Assembly: GCA_003344405.1 (NCBI GenBank)
Contig: NOWV01000145.1
Span: 62,001 to 126,000, forward strand
Direction of reading: 5' to 3'
From: Trichoplax sp. H2
Taxonomy: Eukaryota > Placozoa > Uniplacotomia > Trichoplacea
Length of the DNA: 64,000 nt
Shown here: one piece after another, positions 1 to 17,500 of the stretch
Position numbering within the stretch: the stretch's first letter is position 1
How the letters are laid out: every line of letters begins with the position of its first letter
Notes under the pieces: generated by a model
The model's input: the letters and a program-made list of their open reading frames with translations, nothing else
The model's database searches: none
What the model was told of the DNA's origin: nothing
Position numbers and translations under genes: made by a program

Positions 1-3165
<3,165 letters not shown>

Positions 3166-3522
3166 AGTAATTGTTTTCCGTGTGTCGCGTCTTTCATTAT
3201 GGTCTATAACAAGTTCTGGCGACTAATTTATTTTGAAATTATTACTTTTACATGAAGTTGCCAAAAAAATTTTAATACCACTTTTGATTCTCAAATGATT
3301 ATAGATTGAGCGTGTTTATTACATTTCACAGCCGTTAAATTAAATATATGTACTATGTGAAATACTTTGATACCGGTTTCTGTAAAAAGCCAGTAGTACG
3401 GATGTATTCGCATAATTAGGTTATTATAGTAAGTATATTTCCGAAACATATTTGGAACAACCTGAAATTCACTACGGCACAGTTTGTATTTGTTACATAG
3501 AAATGCTTTAATATTGATGCAT
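3166..3522. other. Convergent spacer between ABCC4-like and MYG1
   Basis: A 357 bp stretch between two stop codons. No coding segment is seen. An AATAAA on the minus strand at 3315-3320 is about 200 bp past the MYG1 stop and could serve as its polyadenylation signal. Confidence 0.6.
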
Positions 3523-6500
3523 TTATCGAAATTGAAGAGCTTTGATTGCCATTTCTAAAGCGCCTTCTTTTGTTTTGTTACCACCAATAAATCCACCCAT
3601 ATGAACAAAGATACAATCTTTGATCCCACTTTCATTACTTAAGTCGGCTTCCCGTAGTCCACGCCAGTTTTGAGGAAGCGACAATCTAGCATAAAAAATT
3701 TGTTCAACGATAAGCATAGATTTTAATCGATATTTTAGGCATTTTAAGCATATCGATCCACTTTACCTGTTTTCAAACCTCTTATGTCTTTCTGGCACAC
3801 ACTGTACTCTCCAATTGTTATTCTGATCCGAATATAAAACATATTTAAGCGTCGGATTGGTCTGCAATTTTTGTTCAATGACATATAAATGCTCTTTCCA
3901 AGGGCATCCACCATTTTCAAGTAGTATTATTTCTCCACTTTCATGAATCTAAAATGAATCAAAACAAAAGCCGTTGACTTATGAGCTTCCCTCACAGTTT
4001 CTTTTGGTGATACAGAATAGAATACGACCGATCTACTTCTATAAGAATGTAATAAAGTCAATATCGTGCGAATATGATATCAGTTCAAGACTTACTTGAT
4101 GTCGAGTCTTAACCGCAGCTTCAACGATTTCCCTAGCTGGATACCAAACATTGCAAAAGTATAAAATTTTATCTCGAAGTTCCGAGCCAACTAAATCCAT
4201 TGCTTTAACAAATTCTTTCTAAGAGTAAAATTAGTCTAGTTAATACCACCTTTATACAGTGATTCTTGTAACCATAGCAAGAATGTGAATGATGGTTAGT
4301 ACATTGTGTAATACAATATTTATCGTAGATTATGAAATGTTACAATTGACTTTAACGAGATGTCCTACTATATAGTGTGATAGTATGATAACTCGATTTA
4401 GATAAATGCGTTCTCGAAGATACGCCAATTCTTATCAGAGATAAATATGAGCTTTACAACATTTTTAGGCCATTAATAATTGAAAATATTATCTATTTTA
4501 TTCATACATGAATATTATTAGACTATGATAAATTCCTAAATTTAACTCCGATTAACTATGCATATACTGTCGTGTAATAAAAGTATATCAGATTATGTCT
4601 CATTAGCTTTTAAATAGTATTGGCATAAATGAGATAACTTATAACTAGGAACACTCGCATTTGGGGTAGTGTGTCACTAAAATAAGTTGCGAACTACCGA
4701 ATGCAGTCACCAACGGATTAATCTATAGTAGTGGGTAGCATTTAAAATATCTTCAAGCTAAGCTATAGTCTATCAGCTTTCCTAACTAATTAGCTTTCTT
4801 CTAGACATTACTAGTGAAGTAATTACCTTATCGTAAATAGCCCTCAGTTATAGTTAAAATTTGTTGCGAGATCTACTTTACATGTGATAAAATAGCAGCG
4901 ATTTAACGTCGATAATTTTTTTCCAAAAATCATATCACCGTAGTAGATGTGAAACGAATGAAAGAGTAATAAACGAAACAATGCATACAATAGCTAGGCA
5001 TACATAAATTTCTATATTCGCAATATACTGTAATGATTAGAGCAATAAAATAAAGATATTACGATAACATCAAGAAAGATATCTTCGCGTAGGTACGTAA
5101 TGATAATAAATTATGAAAATTAGACAGATCTATATTGCATTAAAGTCTGCCTAAAAAATTTAAATTAATTAGTCAATTGTATGTGGTTGACAGTGACGTA
5201 CATCAGGTAGTGGTTGCTTGCAATTCCATGCAGGATTTAGATGGCTTACACGAGCACTGACGCCAGTTGTAATTAAATACCTGTTGAATGGAAGTTCAGA
5301 ACGCATGAAAATGTTATCTTAATAAGAGGAAATAGAGATATAGAATAGATATCTAAATAATATATTGTATATACACATACTTCGAATATTGTTACTGGAT
5401 AATTGAGTAGTGCACGCTTAAGCGAATTAATGGAATAAATACATCGCCGGTATAATAGATAAAGGTATTCCAAATTCTAACACAAGCAGTAGAATTGTAA
5501 TAGCAACACCTATTGTAAATATTTTTACACTTACTGGTTTTAAACTAAATAAGACAATTTACGTAAGTAATTGTATTTCTAGTCATCATGCTAAAGATCA
5601 TCTTGTGCACTGTAAATGTAAAATTATACAGGTACATCTAAACAAAGCACATCAGTAAAAGTACAACTATAGTAGTCTCCTAAAATTAATAAACACTACC
5701 TCGCCGTTTCCTCCGTTTGAGAAATTCCATTGTCAATGGCATCAATCTCCTCCAAGAAATTTTCATATACTTTATCGTAAATGACATTTAATACGTTTGA
5801 ATCCAATTCTCTATTAGCGATTTCTGTAATAACGCGACGGCCATAATGCAGGTAAATTAAACCGGCACTACTTAATTTCGTTTGATAATTGAGAGAACCC
5901 AGAGATTGCATAGTTCCATCGAAGGTTCTAAATTATTTGTTATATAAAAATTTAAATCGACTCTGCTAACGCATTATAGGTGTACGCACATATATTACAT
6001 GCAGTACTTTAAATAGTATATTGAAAGTTTATGTGTTTTATCCTAGAGTTTAATATCCAATATTTTTGCTGCAACCACTATCAAGTATGATACAGTAAAA
6101 TGAGAAATACTTTTGCTATATTCAGGGTTAGGCAGCTCATTGCAAAATCGCCTAATCCGATTACAAAGCGCGTGTTGACAGAGCTGGTAATTAAAATCTT
6201 GGCTTTAGTATTGTACAAGATCTACAGTATGTTATTGTAACATACTGTACAGTACTGTACTTAAGCAAATTTTTCTGTAAAGTACACTGTACAAGCTAGT
6301 AGTATGAATTTGTAATCACGATCGGAAATGATACATTTCTTAAATAGTCGTAATTTAGGCTGTTGTTAGATAAATTTAAGACATTATATGGAATTGTTCA
6401 ACATTATCAATCTACCTTTGGTGATGATCATAACGATTTTTATCATGATCATATATCCCACCGACATCGACAACGATATCACAGGTATCCAGCAATTTTT

Positions 6501-6654
6501 CATCGCGAGTACGAATAACTTCAGCTGATGTATATTCAGGAAGTGTTTTCAGCATGTAGCAGGCAAGAGCCTCATCACAGTGAAATGTTCCATTGTGTGT
6601 ACCAATTTTTTTCCCCATAGCATACGTTTTTTGCCTTTTAGGCATAGAATACAT
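3523..6654 (-). CDS. MYG1: MYG1 exonuclease (DHH-like phosphoesterase)
   Basis: Complete model on the minus strand, exons in order: 6654-6416, 5927-5700, 5280-5202, 4218-4096, 3948-3767, 3685-3523. Total 1014 bp, 337 residues, close to human MYG1 without its long N-terminus. The family are 3'-5' RNA exonucleases found in the nucleus/nucleolus and mitochondria. Visible motifs: [12 protein letters not shown] (residues 18-29), DVGG (63-66), DHHQR (76-80), [10 protein letters not shown] in exon 2, CPWKEHL in exon 5, and a C-terminal [11 protein letters not shown]. The start at 6654 is followed by MPKR, similar to the basic NLS of human MYG1. The frame stays open for some distance upstream without an ATG, so a mitochondrial leader from an unseen upstream exon is possible. 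It runs convergent to the transporter and divergent from polybromo. Confidence 0.93.
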
Positions 6655-8562
6655 ACTAGAGAAGAATACAGGCAGAGCAGTAGCAGGTCTTTTAGCACTT
6701 AGGGATGTAACTGTTAAACCGTATCGCCAGATAGAGCCTATACGATGAATTATGAAAGTGTGTCAGTATTATCTTATATTGATTTTTGTTTGCTTAATAA
6801 GTATGTACAATTTGCACAAGTCTCGATTGCAAGATGCGATTGGTCTGCAGAATATATAAAGTTCTAGAAGCTATTAGCGGTCTCGAAACTGTGCAGTGCT
6901 TACATGCAGTAATAATCCTAATTAATTAAATATTAAGTATTCTATAATTAATTTAGAGTGCACCAGCTATACTGGTGTAAATTGTAAGTTAATATCAGAA
7001 GCAGCTCATCGATTTGACAATTTAAAGATTTTATGTTCAGTACCACTTGCCTCTCACAATTGCAAATTGAATGAGTTCCGTGTTGGGAATCAGAGTCGTA
7101 TTCGAGTTGCAGCGAAATAGAGATAACCTTTAATAATTTAGAGGCAAATATTAGCAGCAATGATGGCAAATCAGTATACTCGTATTGTACACTTAAATGC
7201 ACATGCTAGTCAATCTCTTACCCTTTTTTTACTGTGATGGAAAATTTCTGCAAATGTAAGCATAATATTTGGCCGTCCAGTGTCCAGTGTCCATGCCACT
7301 GCCACTTGACAACTCAACCGACATTGTCAGTTGTACACTCACAGTGTACAGTACAGTACTGTATGACGGTAGCTTTTACGCTCTGTACTGTACTGTACTG
7401 TACTGTACTATAAGCGTACAGTACATTTCACTCAGATAGAGATACTGTACACTGTACAGTGTACAGTACACTATCTCTACCGTCCAGTGTCCAGTGTCCA
7501 TGCCACTGCCACTTGCCTGACTGGCGGCGACGTCGCACTGACAACTCAACCGACATCGTCAGTTGTACTGTACAGTATGACGGTAGCTTTTACGCTCTGT
7601 AGTACTGTAAGCGTACAGTACATTTCACTCAGATAGAGATACTGTACACTGTACAGTGTACAGTACAGTATCTCTACCGTCCAGTGTCCAGTGTCCATGC
7701 CACTGCCACTTGCCTGACTGGCGGCGACGTCGCACTGACAACTCAACCGACATCGTCAGTCGTACAGTACAGTACAGTACTGTACTGTACAGTATGACGG
7801 TAGCTTTTACGCTCTGTACTGTCAGCGTACAGTACATTTCACTCAGACAAGATACTGTACACTGTACAGTGTACAGTACAGTATCTCTATCAACCATCAT
7901 GGAACAGTACAGAACTGTACAGTATCTGTAGTTTCAACCACCAGGTGCACGAAAATTCAATCAATGGTCTACAGTACAGTACTGTACTGTTCTGTACAGT
8001 ATAGTGTACGGTACTGTATTGCACCGTACTGTACTGTACTGTACAGTCACTAGCTTACAGTACAGTACAGTACGATACTGCACACTCAAAGACAGATCTT
8101 TAGCGGAAGCCCATGTCCTTCATGACTACAGTATAAAAAAAGTACTGTACTGTACCAATGTACTGTACAATTAGCTGTTGGCTGCTGTGCAGGCAGCGTA
8201 TCAAGAAGTATCAAGTAGGAGAAATCGAGTCCGGCCGCTTGAAGTCCGGTACGATAGGATTGGTGATACTGTTGCAACAATCGCTGTACAGAAAGTCAAG
8301 TGGAGCAAAACTTTCAAAGTTCACAACCGCGAAACTAAAAAAAAAATTGAATTAATAATATAATACAGTACTATAGCATCTAGCATCTTTTCTTCTAGAA
8401 GTTTGGATAGCACGTTGCATGACGATTGAAATACAACCTGCTTCATTGTATTATCGATTAAAGTAACTTGAGCATTTGGGTAACTATTGACGGTGTATTG
8501 GTAGCGCCAATTGGCATTGCTAACGACCTTTTCAGGCAGGAAGAGCTGTTTCGATCGAAACC
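6655..8562. other. Divergent intergenic region MYG1/PBRM1
   Basis: Separates two head-to-head genes, so it should hold both promoters. It contains GTAC-palindrome-rich repeats from about 6237 onward, a three-copy array at 7273-7890 and further CTGTAC runs to about 8165. The stretch 8170-8330 is richer in GC than its surroundings and may be promoter or 5' UTR (inference). Short open frames on both strands over the array mirror its palindromes and are not credible genes. Confidence 0.6.
7273..7890. repeat. ~200 bp tandem array with long GTAC palindromes
   Basis: Three copies begin at about 7273, 7480 and 7679 with CCGTCCAGTGTCCAGTGTCC. They continue through a GC-rich block (CTGACTGGCGGCGACGTCGC in copies 2 and 3, missing from copy 1), then ACAACTCAACCGACAT, a CTGTAC run, and TATGACGGTAGCTTTTACGC. 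Each copy ends in a near-perfect inverted repeat of about 42 bp (7437-7478, 7636-7677, 7849-7890) centred on ACTGTACAGT and bounded by AGATA/TATCT. Confidence 0.88.
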
Positions 8563-11500
8563 ATGGACATACAAGAAACTAGTAGCAGTAAAAGAAAACA
8601 AACTAATAGCACTCAAGAGGTTGATGCTAAGCAGAAAAGAAGGAAATTGACCCATACTGAAACTAATTCTAATTATGTAAGCGAGATTTTAATTGAACTG
8701 TTCAATGCCTTCAAGATACAACGAACATGAACTGATTTGAAAGCTAGCCAATGACTTGTGTTATTTCCAAATGGTCAATTTTAACTTTTGAAATTATAGA
8801 TTTACACTAGTAATCGTATACATTGTCAAGATGTATTACATTTCAATATTATATCGGTATCATACGTAAGAAGTTGTTTAATGTAGTTGTATTTAATCGA
8901 CAATTACTACGTAGAAATCATCACCAGTAAAAGGAGTCATGCACTTACTTCCAGTATTTATTAGTCATTCATGTTGTATCATAGTCTTCAGTTGTATAGA
9001 ATTCTATTGTTTGGCTAGCGTTGACTCTGCAATACTGTATGTAGATTTGACACAGACATTGGACACCGGTTGACTGTATGATCTTCAAACAGTGATGTTT
9101 AAAAATTTTTTCATTGAAACTTTTCTTTTTGATAAATAGTACAAATAATATTTACTCCATAATGACTTTGTTAACACAAAATCGATGGGGATTTACCGCA
9201 ATCAATGGAAAGTCCAATTTTCTTTTCGACGTTTTCTACTTCTATCTATTTGTGGTACAGTAGAGCAAATTGCAATCATTTGCGCGCTTGATAGATCGTT
9301 GTGATTTTTTTTTCTTCGGCTTTATTCATTATCACTTCACGCAATGGCTTCGTATTATCTTTCCCTTTGTTGAAATTTTGGGTTCCTTTGAGTACGTCGC
9401 TTCAATGAATTTTGCTCTAATAAGAGCAATGATTGCAAATCGTAAAGTATTTGCCATTTTCAGTGGCCATGTTGGTTTAAGATTAGATATGTTAAATGAC
9501 TGTGTAAAGGAAAAAATTACTTTCGATCCATGCATCGATTTTGAATTGACAACTGGCTGATTATTGCGACATAATATTTACAAAGAGAAATTAAAGTCGT
9601 CAGTTATGTCAGTAACAAGTGTGCAACGCTTGTAATTTAAGCTGCACTACGTTTGACATGGAAGACACGTTTGGTCTATATCTCAATGAGAAGAGGCAGT
9701 ATTAAGTTGTCCACTTCAATGCCAGTTGTAGGAAGTTTTTATATCTTTCAGTATACTTTTCTTTGGCATAGTTTTAGCGAATTTTGCCACAAGAGAGCAA
9801 TGATTGTAAATCGGAAATGATTTACACTCTGTATTTTTGCTAAGAATCAAAGAAAAAGATGAGTAACTTTAACATGCAATGGGTTTACCATAAAATTCGA
9901 AGGGAAGAGTAATGACGAAAGTATTCAATATCAAGTTTCAAAAGTGGTCGTAGCAATTTCTATGCTTTTCAATACATCTTAGCGTCACATTCCCCTTCAG
10001 TGAATTTTTGCTCCAACAGCAATCGGAAAAATATTAGCATTTTTTGTCATCATTTGGCTAGTAATAAATGAATTGGTGTTGTAAATTGTATAACATGGAC
10101 ACAAAATAAGGATTTACTGTTAATTCCAATAAGGAGCAATAACTGAGCATTGAATAGTAACTTTTAAAAGTGGTTGCGGCAATTTTCATGCCTTTCGATA
10201 CACGTTGGCGTTCTAGTTTCGCTTCAGTAAATTTTTCTCTATGAGCAATGATTGCAAATAAAAAATTTCAGCGTTTTATTGTCATTTGCATAGTAATGAA
10301 TGAATTGATGTTGTAAAATGCACAACACCGACGCAGAATAAGTGTTTACTACTATCTTAATTCCAATGAGAGAACTGAGTGTTTACATAGTAAGCTTTAA
10401 TGGTGGTTATAGTAATTTTCATGCCCTTTAAAACATGTTGACGTCGTAGTTCGCTTCAGTGAATTTTTCTCTAATAGCAAGAATTGCAAATCGAAATATC
10501 GGCGCTTTATCGTCATTTGGCTAGCGATAAATGAATAGATGTTCTGAATTTGTACGACATTAAGGAAAAATATATGTTGATCATTAGTTTCAAAGAGAAG
10601 AGCTAATGATTCTATGTTAATATTGTTAAGTAATAAGTTTCAAAAGTCGCTTCAACCATTTTTGCTCGCAGAAAAATGATTACAAATCGGGAAATATCGA
10701 CGCTTTATCGTCATTTGGGTAGTGATAAATGGATAGAAATTACTCAAAGTTGAATATACAACATTTGTTTTTCATAATTCTCAAGAATCAATAATTAAAT
10801 GTTAAGTAATAGTTTAAAAATGACTGTAACAATTTTTATACCTTTCAATACATCTTTTCTTAGCGTCGCAGTCTCGCTTCAATAAATTTGTTCTTAAGAG
10901 GAATAATTGCACATCAGAAAATGATCAGCTCTTTCATGAATCAAGTCTTATTAACTGTAAATTGTATCTAAAATTTCATCTTAGATACAATTTGGAATAG
11001 TCAGAACATATCAACTTAATCAGCAGGATAGTAATTTAAATGATTGATATATACGTACATCCTAAATTGCTTAATTTAATGCTGCCCTTGGGATAAAGTA
11101 ACAGTACATACATAGTCATGTGTGTATGTTTGCAGTAGGGTTAGCTCTTAAACTTTAGAATAATCTTGTAATCTATCAAATTAGCCAATCATTTAAATGA
11201 CCTACCTTGCATATAGACTGCTGAATGCAGATATTATTAACTAAGCTTACCTTACTGTTTCATGCTGAGAATTTCTTGGCTCGCTTTGTATCACTTAAAT
11301 AAGATTTATGTTTTTGTTGATATTGTCTTTTTTAACCATCCACTACGATCGTTATTTTATCTACTTTTTTACTACAAAATAAACGATATAAATTAGTTAA
11401 ATTGCTTACATTAGGTAGTAACCTGATACTATTTTTACAGAGAATTCATTAAAATACGTACAGTATAGAAAGAGCGAAATCATGCACGCATTATTGAAAT

Positions 11501-14500
11501 TTTTTAAGCTGGTTATCAACGTTGTGTGGTCAAACTGATTCACCAGTGTGTGCAATAATTCATTAGTGTATTGCGTAAGTGGTTATCTTCTCCAGTGTTT
11601 TATTAGCAATTGAATCATATAAGAACTAATCATATAGTCGCTGCAGTATAATGATAATATAAAATGAAGCCTTTCCACTGGTGACCTTGTTAATTTCAGC
11701 GATACAGATTTACGTAAACTACGATTTATAGCAGCGGTTCTTCACTATCTTTATTTCATATTTGTAACAATTTCTTAAATAACGATTGTACGATGAGAGA
11801 ATTATTGATATAACTAAAAGAGAGATACTGCAATTTTTATTAACTAAATAACGCAGCCATAAGTTTCTATGATCTTGCTATAAAGCTAGTAGAAAAACGC
11901 CTTCGATTTCAGTACCCTAAATGTGTTGAAAGACTTAGTATTGCTTATGCAGAAGCTCACGTATTCATTTTCAATACTCAATAATTGCTTTACTTGCACT
12001 TTCTATGCTAGATTGAAGAATTTAACAATAAAGGTAATGCGACCGTTTCTGGTAATAGCAAAAGTACTATGAGAAAGCTTATAAATGACGTCCGACAACT
12101 AAAAGATGATACCGGTAGATTAATTTGTGAGATGTTTATCGAGCTGCCTTCACAAGAGGTAAGATCATATCAATAATGCAGCACTTGCATAGCTATTGGT
12201 ACGGCTTCATTTTAAATTTTTAATCGAACTACACTTTAGCTCAGTACACTCCTAGAATACTGTAGGTAGTCGTTGATATCCGTATCAGATCTTAATTGCA
12301 GGAGAAATATTTAATAAAAATCTTTGTTTCAAGTTGCATTCTGCGAATCATAACAACGACATTAGTGCACAAGACAGTAATAATATAAATAACTAAAATT
12401 GAGTGATTATATTATTAATAAGCCAATCTTTATTAACAAATGCTGCACTAAGTGTAAATACAATATCTCTGGTAGGGAGTTGTGAGATAAATAATTCGGT
12501 ATTGCTGTGTACAGTACTCACTTAATAGTCGGCTCACAACTGTATAAGTCTATTATTAGATGATGTTTGATTTATATTATGTCGCGTAAAAGCTAATCAA
12601 TTTGTAATGCTTATACTATATATTTTATTTAATGGTCACTGTATCGCTTGCGAACTTCCTAGGAATATCCTGACTACTATGTTATTATAAAGGAGCCAAT
12701 CGATCTTACCATCATAGATCGACGCCTTAAGGTAATACTAGTGATTAGTAACGAATCTACAACTTGATTAGATTTAAATAAAATACTTAAATATCATATA
12801 GGTACCATCCAGTATCATAAAAGCCAAGTATTGATATTGTCATTGTAATTATGAAATTTTGAACTCATTAACATCATCTGAATAATTGTTTTGCTTTCAT
12901 CAGGGAGGACACTATAGAGACTTATTAGGACTGCGAGACGATCTTCTTCTAATGATTAAAAATGCTCATAAATTTAACCAACCTGGTTCGTCTATCTACC
13001 AAGTTAGTATTATGATGGCCATAGCATGTAGACATATTTGGGTTTTGTAATTGGTATTGTAGTTTCTTAATGTAAGATTTTAAGCGATTAAGAGGGAATA
13101 TCGTGAATGTGCCAGTCAAGCATTGTATATAGATTACACAGTTTGGATGTCGTGTTGCAATTATCTTATGGCTAAAACAGCAATGCTATAGTGGCGTCAT
13201 TACTTAGTGTGCATAGCACTTTGTTAGTATTATAAGTAGGGTTTGTTAATGTTTTGTTTTATCGATTTAATGTTGATCGTTTTGAACCGTTCGGACTGTA
13301 CTGATACTGATTACAGCCATTTAAAAATAACGCTTGTTCTGGTACATAATGTTAAACAAATTTTACTTATCATTTATGATGATACATTCCTTGCAGTATT
13401 CATGGCTTTTAAATTTAATTTATGCAACAAAATTTTATATTGTATAATCTTGCATTGTATATAATGATCTAACCATGATAAGTTGCCGTAGCAATAACTA
13501 ATCGAGTACTAAAAATTTATTACAAGGATGCTACAATTATTAAGAAAAGCGTAAATGTGTTTTGCAACAAGCTTCAAAGTGCCAGTGGAGAGCAATCAAT
13601 TTCAAGTAGAGCTTCGACTACGTAAGTAAATAATGACAAAGAGTTTGAAATTAATGTCGTGTCGAAATTATTACTAACTAGGTTCTAAAATAGTGATCCT
13701 TAATTTCGAAGTAATTTATTTGTAAATATCGTGAAGCATTAATGTTGAATTAAAATTATATTTTTCAGTGTTAGTGAAGAAGCTTCATCGGTTGCTAATG
13801 CGTCCGAGGTAAGGCTACAGAACGTGCTAATAGTATTAGCCATTGCAGTCATATTTATTAATTTTTTGTAACTTTAGGACGAGAAAAAGGAAGAAGTAAA
13901 CATATACTTTACATTATACGATACAGTAACAGAATTTATCAATTCTAATGATCAAAGTTTGTCAGATGAACTCACCAAGTTGCCATCCAAAAAGTTCGTT
14001 TAAGAATCTAATTATCATTCAATAAATCTAATTACTGTATTGAGAAAATTCTCATCAAGTCAACAGCATTTAAAGCAAGTTTTTCTTTACCAATAGGGCA
14101 AACCGAGCATATTACGAAGTGGTGAAAAATCCCTTAAGTTTATTCAAAATTCAATCAAGACTACGAGTAAGTAATTAAATAAAATGATAGTTATTATTGT
14201 AAGTAGTTAGGCATTGTTAGTGAAACTGTTAGAATTACTTTACGTTAAAAAGTTGGTAAGTAATTACTTAGTAAGGTTTAAAAAATAAAGAATTTGTTTT
14301 AAAGTTTATTTCGTAATGTTATTCTTACAGGCAAACTATTATGATAAACTGGAGAAGTTGTATGATGATTTAGATCTCACTTTGCAAAATACTCAACTCG
14401 TTAATGAATCTTCTTCCAAAGTATATAAGGTAGATATCTTTGCAAAACTTGCAATTTGTTAATTTTTTATCATGATAGACTTTAATTTGTCATGTTAGTG

Positions 14501-17500
14501 GACGAGTTACTTAATTACCGTAAATGCAACAATCTATAGGATGCGACTAAATTAAGGTCCATACTCAAGGGGAAATACCGAACTTTGTCAAAGGTCTATT
14601 TATCGCGTAATTTATAATATTCTTTGAAACTATTTATATCACTGTTTCTGACTGACTGTCATCAACACTTTCGTGAGATAGTTAGGAGAGATGCATCAAA
14701 GTCCGAAAAAAGACAATAATTCAACTTCATCTATAACCGATCCTGGTGAAAGTATTGCAGGTTTAGATAATGAAATAGTCCAACTAATAAATTTCTTAAA
14801 TATGAAATCAAATTTTACGTAATTATAGTATCATAATCGAATAATATATGGAGAGACAATTATTATTTTTAGAAAGTGATACCAACGACAGCACTAAAAA
14901 AATGGCTTTGAAAAAACTGTTGAAGCAATTATTTAAAGTCATAGTTACGAAAAAGGTGGACCTATTTCGTTGTCTACTGCATTATTTTAATTTGCGAACC
15001 TTTTCTTGAAAATTAATAATCCTTTGCTTTTATTTAAATTTTGATAGGATAAGAGCGGTAGACTTCTTTGTGATATTTTTTGGAAATTACCGTCAAAAAA
15101 GGTTACACTATTATGATTATTTATACATCATCTACTCACTTTTAGACTTGTCAAATTACCCCTATATTTATACTCGTGTCTGGCTTATTTAGACTGCCAG
15201 CTCTCACATGTTTGAATTCTGTAAGGGTCAAGGCACTAACATTTCATTTGCTTTTTTGATACAACAACCTAGACGTACCCATCGTACTACAGCGTCATAA
15301 AAAAACCAATTGATTTAACTCAAATCGAAAGAAGAATCAAATTGTGCAAGGTTTGACTTCTTATTTTATTATGGTGATGATTCTTGGTTTTAATTCCGAT
15401 ATTTGCTGCACCTTTAACAGTATGATAGTGAAGAAGGTCTGCTAGACGATTTCAAATTAATGTTTGATAACGCAAAAACTTTTAATGAGGAAGGATCTCA
15501 AATTTATGAAGTAAGCCATAGCCTTAAAATTCGAAGTTTAATACGTTGGACGATTTGGTAGCTAATTGATCAATTTATTGTTATAGGATGCATTAGACCT
15601 TGAAAGGCTTCTCTTAAGCAAACATAACAATTTAAAATTAAGTAGGCATCATCTGTCACAGTATTCGAACGTTTATAATTATATTTCATACTACTTGATG
15701 ACTGAACCTCGCTAATACTGTTAAAATTTTTGTTGTGTATTATACTAAAAATGCATAAGTAGAATCAAGTGGAAGTAATACCCCAATCAAATCTGCACGA
15801 CATGGTAAAATAAATAGCAGGTAACATGGCAATTAGATACATGAGATTATATTTTTACTCTATGTAATACTGATTTTTCTCTTGACGCGTATAATTTATG
15901 TAGGATTTTACCTAATGATACTTCAACCAATGGACGAATAAATGTGATCCTAGATGCAATAGATGACTATACTGTATGTTAATATTGCTATAGAATAAAA
16001 ATATCTTACAGATTAGTATATGATTGGTTTTCGTCGTATGCAGGATGAAAGTGGAGCAAATATCTCAGAACCCTTCCTAGAATTACCTTCGCGATCGGTT
16101 AGTTATTTTCAAATTATTCATTTTCTATGGGGTGGTGTGAAACTTACCATTTTTTGAATAGGAATATCCGGATTATTATGATGTAGTCACCAAACCTATA
16201 GATATCGCAATGGTTAAAGCTAAAAATGACGCTGATGAGGTATCTTACCGATATTCATCTTTGTTTATATGGGTGCAAGATACTGCAAAAATCTTTTAAA
16301 TTGACAGTATTGGGGATATCTGGAGTTTAATAATATTTTGTGTAAAAATAGACGTCGTATCAGTCATCACATGTTATGTAATGAAATAAAAATTCTAAAG
16401 CGTCCTTTTCTAATTAATTAATTTTAAGTATGGCTCCATTGAAGATGCAGTATCTGATTTGCTATTAGTGTTTGAAAATTCTTGCAAGTACAATGACCCC
16501 GAATCACAAATATACAAGGTATATCGTAATTTATTTTATTGACTACAAATTAGTTAGCTAATATTGCGTTACCGAATTTTATATTAATAGGATGCTTTAA
16601 AATTGCATGACTTCGTAGTAGCGAAGCAAATAGAACTTGAAGGTATAGATACTTTAATTAAGGTGTCGATCGAAACTAACGCTTAATTAGATAATATTTA
16701 TCACTGCTCCTATATAGGTCGTGGGAATTGCACTATTCCTAATGTTAGTATCGCTATGCAAGATCTTCTTCAGATGATATTCGGCTCTTTAGTAACAACC
16801 AAGGTAGAAGAATAGGCTGAGAATTAATATTTTAGTAAAACGTATTCCACTTTTAATTAGAGTTTTGACTGTACAATCAATAGATTGGATCACATAGTCC
16901 TTATCGCTCAATTGTTGAATTCAGTCGTCGTCGAAAGAGTAAAGACCAAAAGAAGTAAGTTGACTTTACACCAACAATACTATTTCAAATTTTTTTGTTA
17001 ACGTTGCCATAAATTAGATTCACTTCGTCTGTAAATAGTGCTCCTAAGTTGGATCTAAGTGAAATATGGGAAATGCTCAGAAAGGTAAACATGTAACAGA
17101 CACATTTCTAAAGTCGTTGCTAAATAAAAATATTGAAGTTTTCACTTGCCCTTGATCCTTCTGTATTTAGAAGGAATATCGAAGTCTAAATAAACTTCAG
17201 AATGACCTGTTCTCTATCATAGTGGACGTTCGCAAGAATGTTGGCTTAGACTCGCAGGTATGCGCATACTACTTTAAAGTATATTACTTGGCAAGGTATC
17301 AACTTACTCACAAAAAGGATTTGTTCAGAATCATTTTATAAAGACTTTTAAATGAAATTTACGGTTTTCTTGTAACTCATCAATGATGTATAATTGTCTA
17401 GCATTTTGCGGACGCAGTGCATTTGCAAAAGCTTTTCATACAAGAACGCGATCGCCTTAGTGATGAACGCCTACAATCAGTGGCCTTAAATTACACTTTA

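Noticed and set aside
7546-7931. Overlapping open frames on both strands of about 66-91 codons
   Set aside because: They lie in a tandem palindromic array; the open frames and their strand symmetry follow from the repeat, and the peptides are Val/Tyr/Cys/Thr-rich nonsense without domains.
8158-8363. Two overlapping short open frames (61-65 codons)
   Set aside because: No recognisable domain, no splice support, and they lie in the probable promoter or 5' UTR of polybromo.
9270-9560. 96-codon open frame
   Set aside because: Falls inside the diverged intron repeat array; sister copies of the unit are not open.
11840-11982. Open stretch reading NAAISFYDLAIKLVEKRL and onward just before polybromo exon 2, considered as a missing bromodomain exon
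   Set aside because: Does not resemble any bromodomain helix or PDYY loop and ends in a stop; a phase-0 acceptor at 12010-12011 explains exon 2 without it.
16239-16428. Possible second U12 intron after polybromo exon 20 (donor GTATCTTAC)
   Set aside because: The 5' site lacks the GTATCCTT core and no TTCCTTRAC-like branch site is near the 3' end; it reads as an ordinary GT-AG intron.
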